A stretch of 6,328 nt of DNA from Candidatus Saccharimonadota bacterium (GTDB lineage: Bacteria; Patescibacteriota; Saccharimonadia; Saccharimonadales; UBA7683). The stretch spans positions 1-6,328 of the forward strand of contig JAGOUG010000049.1 in assembly GCA_018061375.1 (NCBI GenBank), read 5' to 3'. Below the pieces are notes generated by a model. It ran no database searches. It was not told the DNA's origin and worked only from the letters and a program-made list of their open reading frames with translations. The position numbers and the translations under genes are program-made. Below are positions 1-6,241 of the stretch, one piece after another (position 1 is the stretch's first letter; each line of letters opens with the position of its first letter).

Positions 1-515
1 ATGTAGAAAATCGCTGGCGTGCAGAAGCAGATGCAGTTACTGCAATCCTAGCTTACATGCGTGAACATGCACCAGCAAAATTTACAACCAGCGATTCAAC
101 CATTCGTGCGCCCCAATTAGGTAAAAGGTTTTTGTATGATGTGGAAGTCTTTAACTATATAACGGGTTACATGACTTCACGCGATCCACTTATAAATAAA
201 GTTGTCATTGGTGCAACTGGTACTGACTTTGCGATCGGCATTGACGAATCATTCAAGCGGGGTAAGGCAATGCATAATGTTTTTCACCCTAATGAAGAAG
301 ATCACAGTGCAAGAATCAAAGAGTTCCCTCATAAAAATCTTACAAAGGCTGAAATATACAAGACTTTGCCGCCAGAATTAGCGCTCCTTACGTGGTCGTG
401 TCGAAGGCCACGTTACGTAGATGGCAAACCAATAGAATGTGGACAGTGTAAAACCTGCCTCATTGAAATGCGTGACGTAGAACGACCAAAACCAACCAAA
501 GCTCGTTTTAATTAG
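1..515 (+). CDS. QueC-like PP-loop ATPase, copy A (5' end outside window)
   Basis: This gene is cut by the left edge. The reading frame is open from base 3, so the ATG at 57 is an internal methionine and not the start. The visible 170 residues align without gaps to residues 66-235 of the complete copy at 3414-4121 and are about three quarters identical by eye. The part carrying the PP-loop lies outside the window. The visible C-terminus has the zinc-site pattern of the QueC family, TWSC-X12-C-X2-C-X2-C, ending in RPKP. QueC enzymes use ATP to turn carboxy-deazaguanine into preQ0 in the cytoplasm, but the central segment here (IGATGTDF, then KRGKAMHN) does not show the YPDCR-type motif I expect in true QueC. 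The substrate may therefore differ. The TAG stop is followed 4 bases later by the promoter of the propeller gene. Family placement is fairly safe; the reaction is not known. Confidence 0.8.
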   Translation, partial: VENRWRAEADAVTAILAYMREHAPAKFTTSDSTIRAPQLGKRFLYDVEVFNYITGYMTSRDPLINKVVIGATGTDFAIGIDESFKRGKAMHNVFHPNEEDHSARIKEFPHKNLTKAEIYKTLPPELALLTWSCRRPRYVDGKPIECGQCKTCLIEMRDVERPKPTKARFN

Positions 516-519
516 AACA

Positions 520-548
520 TTGACCTCACACTTTTATAACGATACACT
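520..548 (+). promoter_or_regulatory. Promoter of propeller gene A
   Basis: TTGACC (520-525) and TACACT (543-548) are separated by 17 bases, a good match to a housekeeping sigma promoter. The same two hexamers with the same spacing occur at 4126-4154 in copy B, although the spacer bases differ. Transcription would start near 555, giving a leader of about 30 bases. An imperfect palindrome, ACTTATGCTTAAGT (546-559), overlaps the -10 and the start site and could bind a regulator. It is less symmetric in copy B. Confidence 0.6.
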
Positions 549-584
549 TATGCTTAAGTATAGGTAAATAAGAGGGTAATTCTA

Positions 585-2384
585 ATGAAGAATACAGCTA
601 ACAATAGATGCAGTATATCAAGTAAAAACAAGTATCTTATGGCTGGTATGGTCATATCATCAGCCTTAGTTCTGTCTCGTCCTATTATGCCAGCTGCAGT
701 CTATGCCCTCAATAATAAATACACTTGGGCTAAGCAAGACTTAAGTCTGCCAGGAGATATTAGATTTAATAATGTCGCCAGTTCTGCAAGTGGTAGCCAC
801 CTGATTGCAAGTTCATTTGGTTTTGACGTTGGTGAGGGGGATGAAGAACCCGATCAAACAATTCTGACGTATCCACTTTACGTCTCCAGTGACTCTGGCG
901 CTAGTTGGCAAAATATTGCCCCATCAGTTGATTCAGGTATATCGAATATGTGGACGTCAGTCGATGTCTCAAACGATGGCCAAACCATGGTGGCGGTAAG
1001 TGCTGCTGGCTTCGACCTAAGCGCAGTAGAAGGTGAAGACAATGAACTTCCTGGCAAAATTATCTTGTCAGAAGACGCTGGTACCACCTGGACAGACATT
1101 ACACCAGATGAGGGTTACGAAGGCGGTGAAACACAAATTGTCGTCTCGGGCGATGGCAGTACCATTGCGCTTGGGGGTATAGGCGGCGAAGACAGCGAGG
1201 GCCTATTGATTACTGAAGATGCCGGCACTAGCTGGGCAGCTGCCGGTTTAAGTGATAGCGGCCTTGAAAACGTCTGGTCCCTCTCCATCTCAGACAACGG
1301 CAACACACTGTTGGTTGGTACCGGTGGTAGTGGCAGTGAGTATGATAAGCTGTTTATTTCTGAAGACAGTGGTGCTAACTGGGAGGGAATAACTCCTGAC
1401 GGGGCGAGTAGTTTTAATTTTGTTAATACTGCAATGTCAGCCGATGGTACTACAATTGCCATGGCGGGATTTGGGGGTGATAGCCAAGAAACCGTTGAAG
1501 ACAACGTATTTATTTCCAATACAGCCGGCGAGACCTGGTCAGATGTCAGCCTAGAGGGTGATGACCTTACTTTGTGGGGTACACTAGACATGTCAGCCGA
1601 TGGCAAGACATTGGCATTTTTGGGCGTGGCGTATGACGGTGGTGAAGAAACTTTGATGTATATCTCAGATAATCAGGGTGCGACTTGGACGCAAGAAGTT
1701 CCTAATGATTCTGAAGAGGATAGTTTCTACGATATTTACTCAACCATCGATCTCACTAGCGACGGCTCACGGGCAATCATCGCTAAAAATAGCGGTATCT
1801 ACCTAGGCCAGGCTGTGAGCCCTACCGTCATCCTGGCTGATCCAAATGGTGGTAAAACCATCACCCTGACTACCCCAGCAGGCACAACCATCACTTGCCA
1901 CTCGGCTGTTAAAGAAGCAGGCTTGTCGGCTAAAGATGTTGCTTATACGTACCCGCTTGGTCTCGTTGACTTTTGTTTTAGTGGAGCTGAAGCTTCTAAT
2001 GAAATACGCGTTATATTTGTAACTGATCTAAAACCAGAACAAGTCGTAGCTCGTAAGTACCATACAACTAACGGATCGTATTCAACCCTCACAGACGCAA
2101 GTATTGCTGCAACTACCTACGAAGGCAAGGCTGCTCTACAAGTCACCTACACCATAGAAGACAATGGACCACTCGACCTTAACCCAGCTACTGGTGAAGT
2201 AGCTGACCCAGTTGGCTTAGCTGTTGCTGACCTAGGTGCACCGGATACTGGTATTGCTCCAGCTAGCGCTACGATCACTAACAATACTAGACAAGCAACC
2301 ATACTCACTGGCATTGCTATAACCACAAGTTTATTCATGATTCCAATTCGACGAATTGCTGGTAAAGCTGGGTTTAAAAAATAA
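585..2384 (+). CDS. Exported seven-bladed BNR beta-propeller surface protein, copy A
   Basis: The 599-residue product is probably a cell-surface binding or adhesion protein. Residues 1-41 look like a Sec signal peptide: lysines at 14 and 16, a hydrophobic stretch at about 18-38, and a likely cut after VYA (41). Residues 44-410 carry seven repeats of an 'S-x-DG-x-T' strand followed by a hydrophobic strand. Six end in Asp-box motifs of the type SxDxGxxW (at 101, 162, 210, 259, 311, 361; the last two have T or N for the Asp). The seventh, ending near IYLGQA, could be closed by the N-terminal TW at 47-48. Residues 412-550 resemble a choice-of-anchor U domain, with Cys438, Cys464 and DNGPLDLNP (526-534). 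The tail has APDTG (552-556), a hydrophobic segment (about 571-587) and basic residues. The start has GAGGG 8 bases upstream. Sialidases also carry Asp boxes, but I see no sialidase active-site RIP motif, so enzyme activity is doubtful. Confidence 0.85.
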   Translation: MKNTANNRCSISSKNKYLMAGMVISSALVLSRPIMPAAVYALNNKYTWAKQDLSLPGDIRFNNVASSASGSHLIASSFGFDVGEGDEEPDQTILTYPLYVSSDSGASWQNIAPSVDSGISNMWTSVDVSNDGQTMVAVSAAGFDLSAVEGEDNELPGKIILSEDAGTTWTDITPDEGYEGGETQIVVSGDGSTIALGGIGGEDSEGLLITEDAGTSWAAAGLSDSGLENVWSLSISDNGNTLLVGTGGSGSEYDKLFISEDSGANWEGITPDGASSFNFVNTAMSADGTTIAMAGFGGDSQETVEDNVFISNTAGETWSDVSLEGDDLTLWGTLDMSADGKTLAFLGVAYDGGEETLMYISDNQGATWTQEVPNDSEEDSFYDIYSTIDLTSDGSRAIIAKNSGIYLGQAVSPTVILADPNGGKTITLTTPAGTTITCHSAVKEAGLSAKDVAYTYPLGLVDFCFSGAEASNEIRVIFVTDLKPEQVVARKYHTTNGSYSTLTDASIAATTYEGKAALQVTYTIEDNGPLDLNPATGEVADPVGLAVADLGAPDTGIAPASATITNNTRQATILTGIAITTSLFMIPIRRIAGKAGFKK

Positions 2385-2386
2385 TA

Positions 2387-3289
2387 CTAAGTTCTCGACT
2401 TAATGACATTAATCAGTAGTGGGACTTCGAGCACTTCTTTAGTAGGAAGTAAGTGACCCCAACGTTGTCTTCCGTTAAATACTTCTCCAAAATTTTCTCC
2501 GTGATCGCCGCTAATAATAACTAGAATATCTTTGTTCTTAGGAAGCATACTAAGTAGTTTTCTAATTCTGGCGTCAACATATTCTAGGGCTTTAATTTGC
2601 ATATCGTGCAGTATTGCGTAGACTTCTACGGGAATATCTATAGGATCATCAGCCTCTCGAAGATTAAGAATTTTATATAACTTAGGGTAGTATTTATTCA
2701 GTTCATCATTAAAACCATTTCCAATATCATAGGGGTAATGAGTTTCTGGACAGTTTACAAAAAGAAACCACTTATCCTTATCATTTATGCGATTAACGAT
2801 TGTTTCTAAATTGTTAAGCGGGAATTCTTGCTCGTTTCTTGGTTTCAGTGGTTCTTCATCGAGATTTCTACCAAAATACATAAACTCTTCTTTCTTAAAG
2901 AAATTTCTTAAAAGTGAACCTTCAGTAAACTGAGTAACACCACCAGCTCCCAAGATTGTAAAGCCTAATTGCCGATAACCTTCTAGGACGGTTTGTTGAC
3001 TAAAAACGGTTCCAGCTTCTCGATCTCTGCCTTTGCCCGTTTTTATGCGCCATAGTTGGCCGGCAGACTCTGAATAGTATTTGCTTTGTGACTGATCAAA
3101 AACAGCAGGAAGATGTCCGGTGAAAAAAGCCGTATGGGCTGGAACCGTATATGTTGCATGAGTGTACGCTTTCTTTATTCTGCCCAGTGATTGTATGGTA
3201 GGAATATTTGCTTTCTGAGCAGTATCATAACGGCACGAATCAAGCGTTATAAAGAGTACATTTGTATCTTCTAGATTATTCAATAGCAT
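2387..3289 (-). CDS. Small cytoplasmic sulfatase/alkaline-phosphatase-fold hydrolase
   Basis: The 300-residue product has the order of metal-site motifs of the alkaline phosphatase superfamily. NVLFITLDSCRYD (10-22) supplies the first metal Asp17. TYTVPAHTAFFTG (46-58) is the nucleophile region, with Thr48 or a neighbour in place of the formylglycine Cys/Ser of classical sulfatases. PETHYPYD contributes His184, SGDHGENFGE contributes Asp262 and His263, and WGH contributes His279. All key positions look intact, so it is probably an active phospho- or sulfo-ester hydrolase or transferase. There is no signal peptide or membrane segment, and 300 residues is short for the superfamily, so it should act in the cytoplasm. 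It recalls the compact STM4013-type hydrolases, but I cannot confirm that family and see none of the partner radical SAM genes. The substrate is unknown. It lies between the two module copies in opposite orientation, and its stop is 2 bases from the stop of propeller gene A. No Shine-Dalgarno sequence precedes the ATG. Confidence 0.8.
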   Translation of the reverse strand: MLLNNLEDTNVLFITLDSCRYDTAQKANIPTIQSLGRIKKAYTHATYTVPAHTAFFTGHLPAVFDQSQSKYYSESAGQLWRIKTGKGRDREAGTVFSQQTVLEGYRQLGFTILGAGGVTQFTEGSLLRNFFKKEEFMYFGRNLDEEPLKPRNEQEFPLNNLETIVNRINDKDKWFLFVNCPETHYPYDIGNGFNDELNKYYPKLYKILNLREADDPIDIPVEVYAILHDMQIKALEYVDARIRKLLSMLPKNKDILVIISGDHGENFGEVFNGRQRWGHLLPTKEVLEVPLLINVIKSRT

Positions 3290-3295
3290 ACGGGT

Positions 3296-3324
3296 ATGTT
3301 ACAAAATATAAATGTATTAAACAA
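3296..3324 (-). promoter_or_regulatory. Possible leaderless promoter of the hydrolase gene
   Basis: Read on the minus strand, TTGTTT (3324-3319) is followed by a 17-base spacer, TAACAT (3301-3296), six bases, and then the ATG at 3289. This places the expected transcription start at or next to the start codon, which fits the lack of a ribosome binding site. The hexamers are only moderate matches and the region is AT-rich, so chance is possible. Confidence 0.35.
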
Positions 3325-3403
3325 ATTACAGAAAATATTGAAATTAATTAAAAGTAAGTCAATATAGCTGCCTACTACAATCTATGAATTAACTCGTATC
3401 CTG

Positions 3404-3409
3404 TATACT
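3404..3409 (+). promoter_or_regulatory. Possible -10 element of QueC-like gene B
   Basis: TATACT lies just 4 bases before the ATG at 3414. No convincing -35 element is found 16-18 bases upstream. If used, transcription would start at about 3414-3417. That would favour either leaderless translation from 3414 or initiation at the internal ATG at 3453, which has a weak GGA 9 bases upstream. The rest of the 3290-3413 gap is AT-rich and holds nothing else I recognise. Confidence 0.3.
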
Positions 3410-3413
3410 ATTA

Positions 3414-4121
3414 ATGCACATATTAGACAACACGGGGTATGGAAAAAGATTGATGACACAGAGTAAACTATATAAAGAACAAAACAAAACAAACCGAACG
3501 TTGGTAATGTTTTCTGGTGGTCTCGATTCTACAGCCGCGTTATGGCATGTATTAAATCGTCCCAAAAAATACGGCGAAATCCACGTTCATCATATTCACA
3601 TCCAAAATGTAGAAAATCGTTGGCAGGCAGAAGCTGCGGCCGTTAAGGCAATCTTAGCCTATATGCGCAAAAACGCTCCGGCAGAGTTTACGACCAGTGA
3701 ATCAACCATTCGCACACCTCAATTAGGTAATAAGTTTATGTTTGATGCCGAAATATTCAACTATCTTTCAGGCTACATGACATCTCGTGATCCACTTATA
3801 AATAAAGTTGTGATTGGCATAACTGGAACTGATTACAAAATCGGGTTTACTGAAATAGCTAAACGAGGTAAAGCAATGCATAATGCCTTTCACCTCGATG
3901 AAGAAGATAATGCCACTAGAATCAAAGAATTCCCGCATAAAGACCTGACCAAGGATGAGGTATATAAAACTTTACCACCTGAGCTAGCGCTCCTTACGTG
4001 GTCATGCCGGAGACCCCGGTATGTTGACGGAAAACCGATCGAGTGTGGTAAATGTAAAACGTGCGTCATAGCAATGCGTGACGTCAAACGACCAAAACCT
4101 CCCAATGCAGGTTTCAAATAG
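3414..4121 (+). CDS. QueC-like PP-loop ATPase, copy B (complete)
   Basis: The 235-residue product has the PP-loop signature VMFSGGLDST (31-40), which binds ATP pyrophosphate in QueC, N-type ATPases and related adenylating enzymes. At the C-terminus Cys198-X12-Cys211-X2-Cys214-X2-Cys217 forms the expected zinc site, preceded by TW as in QueC. Length is normal for the family. QueC makes 7-cyano-7-deazaguanine for queuosine or DNA modification, but the YPDCR-like segment I expect is replaced by IGITGTDYKIGFTEIAKRGK (134-153). I therefore call it QueC-like and give no gene symbol. No other queuosine gene and no preQ1 riboswitch is visible. The start is uncertain: ATG 3414 has no Shine-Dalgarno, and ATG 3453 (222 residues) would still keep the whole PP-loop. 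The propeller gene follows 69 bases after the stop. Role unknown; activation of an acid by adenylation is the likely chemistry. Confidence 0.85.
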   Translation: MHILDNTGYGKRLMTQSKLYKEQNKTNRTLVMFSGGLDSTAALWHVLNRPKKYGEIHVHHIHIQNVENRWQAEAAAVKAILAYMRKNAPAEFTTSESTIRTPQLGNKFMFDAEIFNYLSGYMTSRDPLINKVVIGITGTDYKIGFTEIAKRGKAMHNAFHLDEEDNATRIKEFPHKDLTKDEVYKTLPPELALLTWSCRRPRYVDGKPIECGKCKTCVIAMRDVKRPKPPNAGFK

Positions 4122-4125
4122 AACA

Positions 4126-4154
4126 TTGACCTCTCCTACTGATAACGTTACACT
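4126..4154 (+). promoter_or_regulatory. Promoter of propeller gene B
   Basis: TTGACC (4126-4131) and TACACT (4149-4154) are separated by 17 bases. The element starts 4 bases after the TAG stop of the QueC-like gene, exactly as in copy A. The block TAGAACATTGACCTC and the downstream CACTTATGCTTAA are identical between copies while the spacer between them has changed, which suggests the hexamers are under selection. The propeller gene may therefore be expressed on its own as well as by read-through. Confidence 0.6.
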
Positions 4155-4175
4155 TATGCTTAACGATACGTAAGT

Positions 4176-4180
4176 GAGGG
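4176..4180 (+). promoter_or_regulatory. Ribosome binding site that decides the start of propeller gene B
   Basis: GAGGG lies 10 bases before the GTG at 4191 but only 1 base before the upstream in-frame GTG at 4182, which is too close to be used. In copy A the same GAGGG lies 8 bases before the ATG at 585. Starting at 4191 also aligns the two proteins from residue 1, including Cys9. Confidence 0.65.
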
Positions 4181-4190
4181 TGTGACTTCA

Positions 4191-5981
4191 GTGAAGCAAA
4201 AAGTAACCAGTAACTGTAACAGTTCAAACAATAATAAGTATCTACTAGCTGGTATGGTCATATCATCAGCTTTAGTCCTAACTCGTCCTATTCTCCCTGC
4301 AACAGTCTATGCTCTTGACAACAAGTACAATTGGACCAAGCAAGACCTCGATCTTATTGGTGGGGAACAATACAATCAAGTAGCTAGTTCCGCTAGTGGC
4401 AGTAACTTAATTGCTAGTTCGTATAATTTCAGCGACTACGCATCGCAGCAACAACCGCTCTATGTTTCCAACAACTATGGTGCTACCTGGCAAAATGTTG
4501 CCGAAGCTGCCGACGCAGGCGTATCTAATTTATGGACTTCGGTCGATGTTTCTAACGATGGCCAAATTATGGTCGCTGCGAGCGTTGAGGGTTATGACCT
4601 AGACGCCCAGGAAGGTCAAAATGTAATTCAAGGTGGAGATCAACCAGACATTCCCGGCAAAATTGTCTTGTCTCAAGACGCTGGTGCTAGTTGGTCAGAT
4701 ATTACACCAGATAATTTAATGGAGGGTGGTGAATCACGAGTCGTGGTTTCTGGAGATGGTAACACTTTAGCTATAGCTATTGAAGATAACGTATATGTCT
4801 CTGGGGATGGCGGTGACAACTGGATAAATACTGCTATCGTTGAAGATAACTATAATCAAGCATGGTCTATAGCTATATCCGACAACGGTGAAAAACTACT
4901 CGTTGGAACCGCGGGAAGTGGTAGCGAATTTGACAATATATATATCACAGACGATGGTGGGACTAATTGGACCGGTATAGCTACACCGGCATCACAACCT
5001 ATTTCTTATACAAATACTGCTATATCAGCAGACGGCAGGTCTATAGCTGTATCTGGAGTATATCTAGGTGAAAATGAAAACGACTACGCCGATTACGCGT
5101 TTACTTCAAGTAATGATGGTGCGACCTGGACAGACGTAACACCAGAAAATAATGCTTTTAACCTATGGACTTCAATAGACATGTCTGATGACGGCAATAA
5201 ATTAGCAATGTTCGGTATTGATTATGAACCAAGTACAGGCGGTGAAGACGTCTCGATGTATGTATCGGACGATTCAGGTGCCAGCTGGACGCAGGAAAAT
5301 ACAGACGAGAATGAAGCTGGTAGCTTATTTGACTTTTATACACACTCCAACGTCGATCTAAATAGTGATGGCTCCCGTGCAATCGTAGCTAGAGTTAGTG
5401 GTATCTACCTAGGCCAAGCTGTGAGTCCCACCGTCACCCTGACTGATCCAAATAGTAGTAAGACTATTACTCTTACTACTCCTGAAGGCACGACCATCAC
5501 TTGTCACACAGCAGTCAAAGAATCTGGCTTGTCAGTTAAAGACATTGCCTATGACTACCCGCTTGGTCTCGTAGACTTTTGTTTTAGTGGTGCTGAAGCA
5601 TCTAATGAAATAAGTATTGTCTTTGTTACCAACCTAAAGCCAGGACAAGTCGTAGCTCGTAAGTACCATGCAACAAACGGAACATACTTTAACCTACCCA
5701 ACGCTACGATTACTCAAACTAGCCTTGAAGGTCAACCTGCCCTTCGAGTCACCTACAATATTGTAGATAATGGTCCACTCGACCTTAACCCAGCTACTGG
5801 CGAAGTAGCTGACCCAGTTGGCTTAGCTGTTGCCGAACTCGGTGCCCCAGCAACCGGTATTGCTCCAGCAAACATTACCAACACAAGACTAGCTACGCTA
5901 CTAACTGGCATTGCCATAATCACAAGTTTACTCATGATTCCAATTCGACGAGTTGCTGGTAGGGTTGGGCTTAAAAAGTAG
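4191..5981 (+). CDS. Exported seven-bladed BNR beta-propeller surface protein, copy B
   Basis: The 596-residue product is a paralogue of the protein at 585-2384. I start it at GTG 4191 because of the ribosome binding site and the ungapped alignment of the first 41 residues with copy A; GTG 4182 would add three residues. A signal peptide ends after VYA (41). Asp-box motifs begin at about 93, 161, 204, 253, 306 and 359, with the first and fifth having Asn at the Asp position. A seventh repeat ends at IYLGQA. The choice-of-anchor U-like domain follows, with Cys438 and Cys464 at the same numbers as in copy A and the DNGPLDLNP motif. APATG (552-556) precedes a hydrophobic segment and a basic end (RRVAGRVGLKK). 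The signal peptide, anchor domain and tail are strongly conserved between copies, while the propeller has many substitutions and indels. This suggests that the ligand-facing part has diverged. Location: cell surface. Ligand unknown; no catalytic signature seen. Confidence 0.85.
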   Translation: MKQKVTSNCNSSNNNKYLLAGMVISSALVLTRPILPATVYALDNKYNWTKQDLDLIGGEQYNQVASSASGSNLIASSYNFSDYASQQQPLYVSNNYGATWQNVAEAADAGVSNLWTSVDVSNDGQIMVAASVEGYDLDAQEGQNVIQGGDQPDIPGKIVLSQDAGASWSDITPDNLMEGGESRVVVSGDGNTLAIAIEDNVYVSGDGGDNWINTAIVEDNYNQAWSIAISDNGEKLLVGTAGSGSEFDNIYITDDGGTNWTGIATPASQPISYTNTAISADGRSIAVSGVYLGENENDYADYAFTSSNDGATWTDVTPENNAFNLWTSIDMSDDGNKLAMFGIDYEPSTGGEDVSMYVSDDSGASWTQENTDENEAGSLFDFYTHSNVDLNSDGSRAIVARVSGIYLGQAVSPTVTLTDPNSSKTITLTTPEGTTITCHTAVKESGLSVKDIAYDYPLGLVDFCFSGAEASNEISIVFVTNLKPGQVVARKYHATNGTYFNLPNATITQTSLEGQPALRVTYNIVDNGPLDLNPATGEVADPVGLAVAELGAPATGIAPANITNTRLATLLTGIAIITSLLMIPIRRVAGRVGLKK

Positions 5982-6044
5982 TTGGGTAATTTAGGTATAT
6001 ATTTTGGCTGAGCATACAGGTCTATTACTTTAATGATCCTCAAT

Positions 6045-6125
6045 CTATTTTTTTGATTTGTAGGCAGCCATTGACCCAACCCCTACACAGAGTCCTATAA
6101 TAAATCCAGTAATCCATTGTTCCAT
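6045..6125 (-). CDS. Possible 26-residue single-pass membrane peptide
   Basis: The reading frame from ATG 6125 encodes a short peptide with one hydrophobic stretch (WITGFIIGLCVGVGSMAAY) and a basic end (KSKK), which would span the membrane with a positively charged tail. An in-frame ATG at 6134 would add three residues and has GGAG 4 bases upstream, a tight spacing. A perfect TATAAT on this strand lies 7 bases before ATG 6125, which would suit a leaderless transcript. The frame stays open upstream to 6254, but that part is proline- and arginine-rich and coincides with the GC-rich foldable block, so I do not count it as coding. I do not recognise the peptide, and a frame this short could be chance. 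Confidence 0.35.
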   Translation of the reverse strand: MEQWITGFIIGLCVGVGSMAAYKSKK

Positions 6126-6137
6126 AATGTACATTAT
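6124..6137. repeat. Perfect 14-base palindrome
   Basis: ATAATGTACATTAT reads the same on both strands. It overlaps a perfect minus-strand TATAAT (6138-6133) and plus-strand -10-like hexamers CATAAT (6123-6128) and TATACT (6135-6140). It could be an operator at a bidirectional start region or an AT-rich coincidence. Confidence 0.35.
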
Positions 6138-6145
6138 ACTCCAAT

Positions 6146-6241
6146 TCGGCTGGGGTGGAGGGATAGCGGACTTCGTCCTTTTCCGCTGCGGCGTGCTCGG
6201 AATTAATTCCTGCGCCCGTCCTCGCTTCACCGAACCCCCGA
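6146..6241 (+). ncRNA. Candidate structured RNA (three-way junction), family unknown
   Basis: The block is far richer in G+C than its surroundings and folds compactly. A closing helix pairs 6146-6149 with 6238-6241, 6152-6154 with 6235-6237, 6155-6160 with 6225-6230, and 6161-6163 with 6219-6221. It encloses a hairpin AGCGGA/TCCGCT (6165-6170 with 6182-6187) and a second hairpin GGCG/CGCC (6190-6193 with 6213-6216), capped by the palindrome GGAATTAATTCC (6199-6210). Linkers at the junction are only one or two bases. One closing pair (6158 with 6227) is G-U on the plus strand but would be C-A on the minus strand, a slight hint of plus-strand transcription. TTGACC (6071) and TATAAT (6096), 19 bases apart, are a possible promoter. 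I could not match it to tRNA, 5S, SRP RNA, tmRNA or a known riboswitch. It could also be the leader of a minus-strand transcript. Confidence 0.35.

Larger units (their letters stand above)
1..2384 (+). repeat. Two-gene segmental duplication, copy A
   Basis: This stretch (QueC-like 3' part, promoter gap, propeller gene) is a direct repeat of 3607-5981. Base 1 corresponds to base 3607; the start of the unit lies outside the window. Similarity is strong in the QueC-like gene, the gap, the signal peptide and the last 190 codons of the propeller gene, and lower in the propeller region, so the duplication is not recent. Confidence 0.8.
3607..5981 (+). repeat. Two-gene segmental duplication, copy B
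   Basis: Direct-repeat partner of 1-2384, in the same orientation. The full unit in this copy probably begins at or before 3414. The homology appears to end at the propeller stop codon: the bases after 2384 and after 5981 are unlike each other. Confidence 0.8.

Noticed and set aside
1115..1606. Long open frame on the minus strand inside propeller gene A.
   Set aside because: It is opposite a clear repeat-containing protein, has a Ser/Pro/Leu-biased product without domain features, and is explained by the codon bias of the gene on the other strand.
715..1810. Classification of the propeller proteins as sialidases because of their Asp boxes.
   Set aside because: Asp boxes are structural and shared by many non-enzymatic propellers; no RIP motif or catalytic arginine triad pattern is visible.
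3290..3413. A preQ1-type riboswitch ahead of the QueC-like gene.
   Set aside because: The gap is AT-rich and I find no compact hairpin with the expected C-rich loop or an A-rich tail; the likely transcription start leaves no leader.
4182..4190. GTG 4182 as the start of propeller gene B.
   Set aside because: The ribosome binding site would be only one base away, and the three extra residues have no counterpart in copy A.
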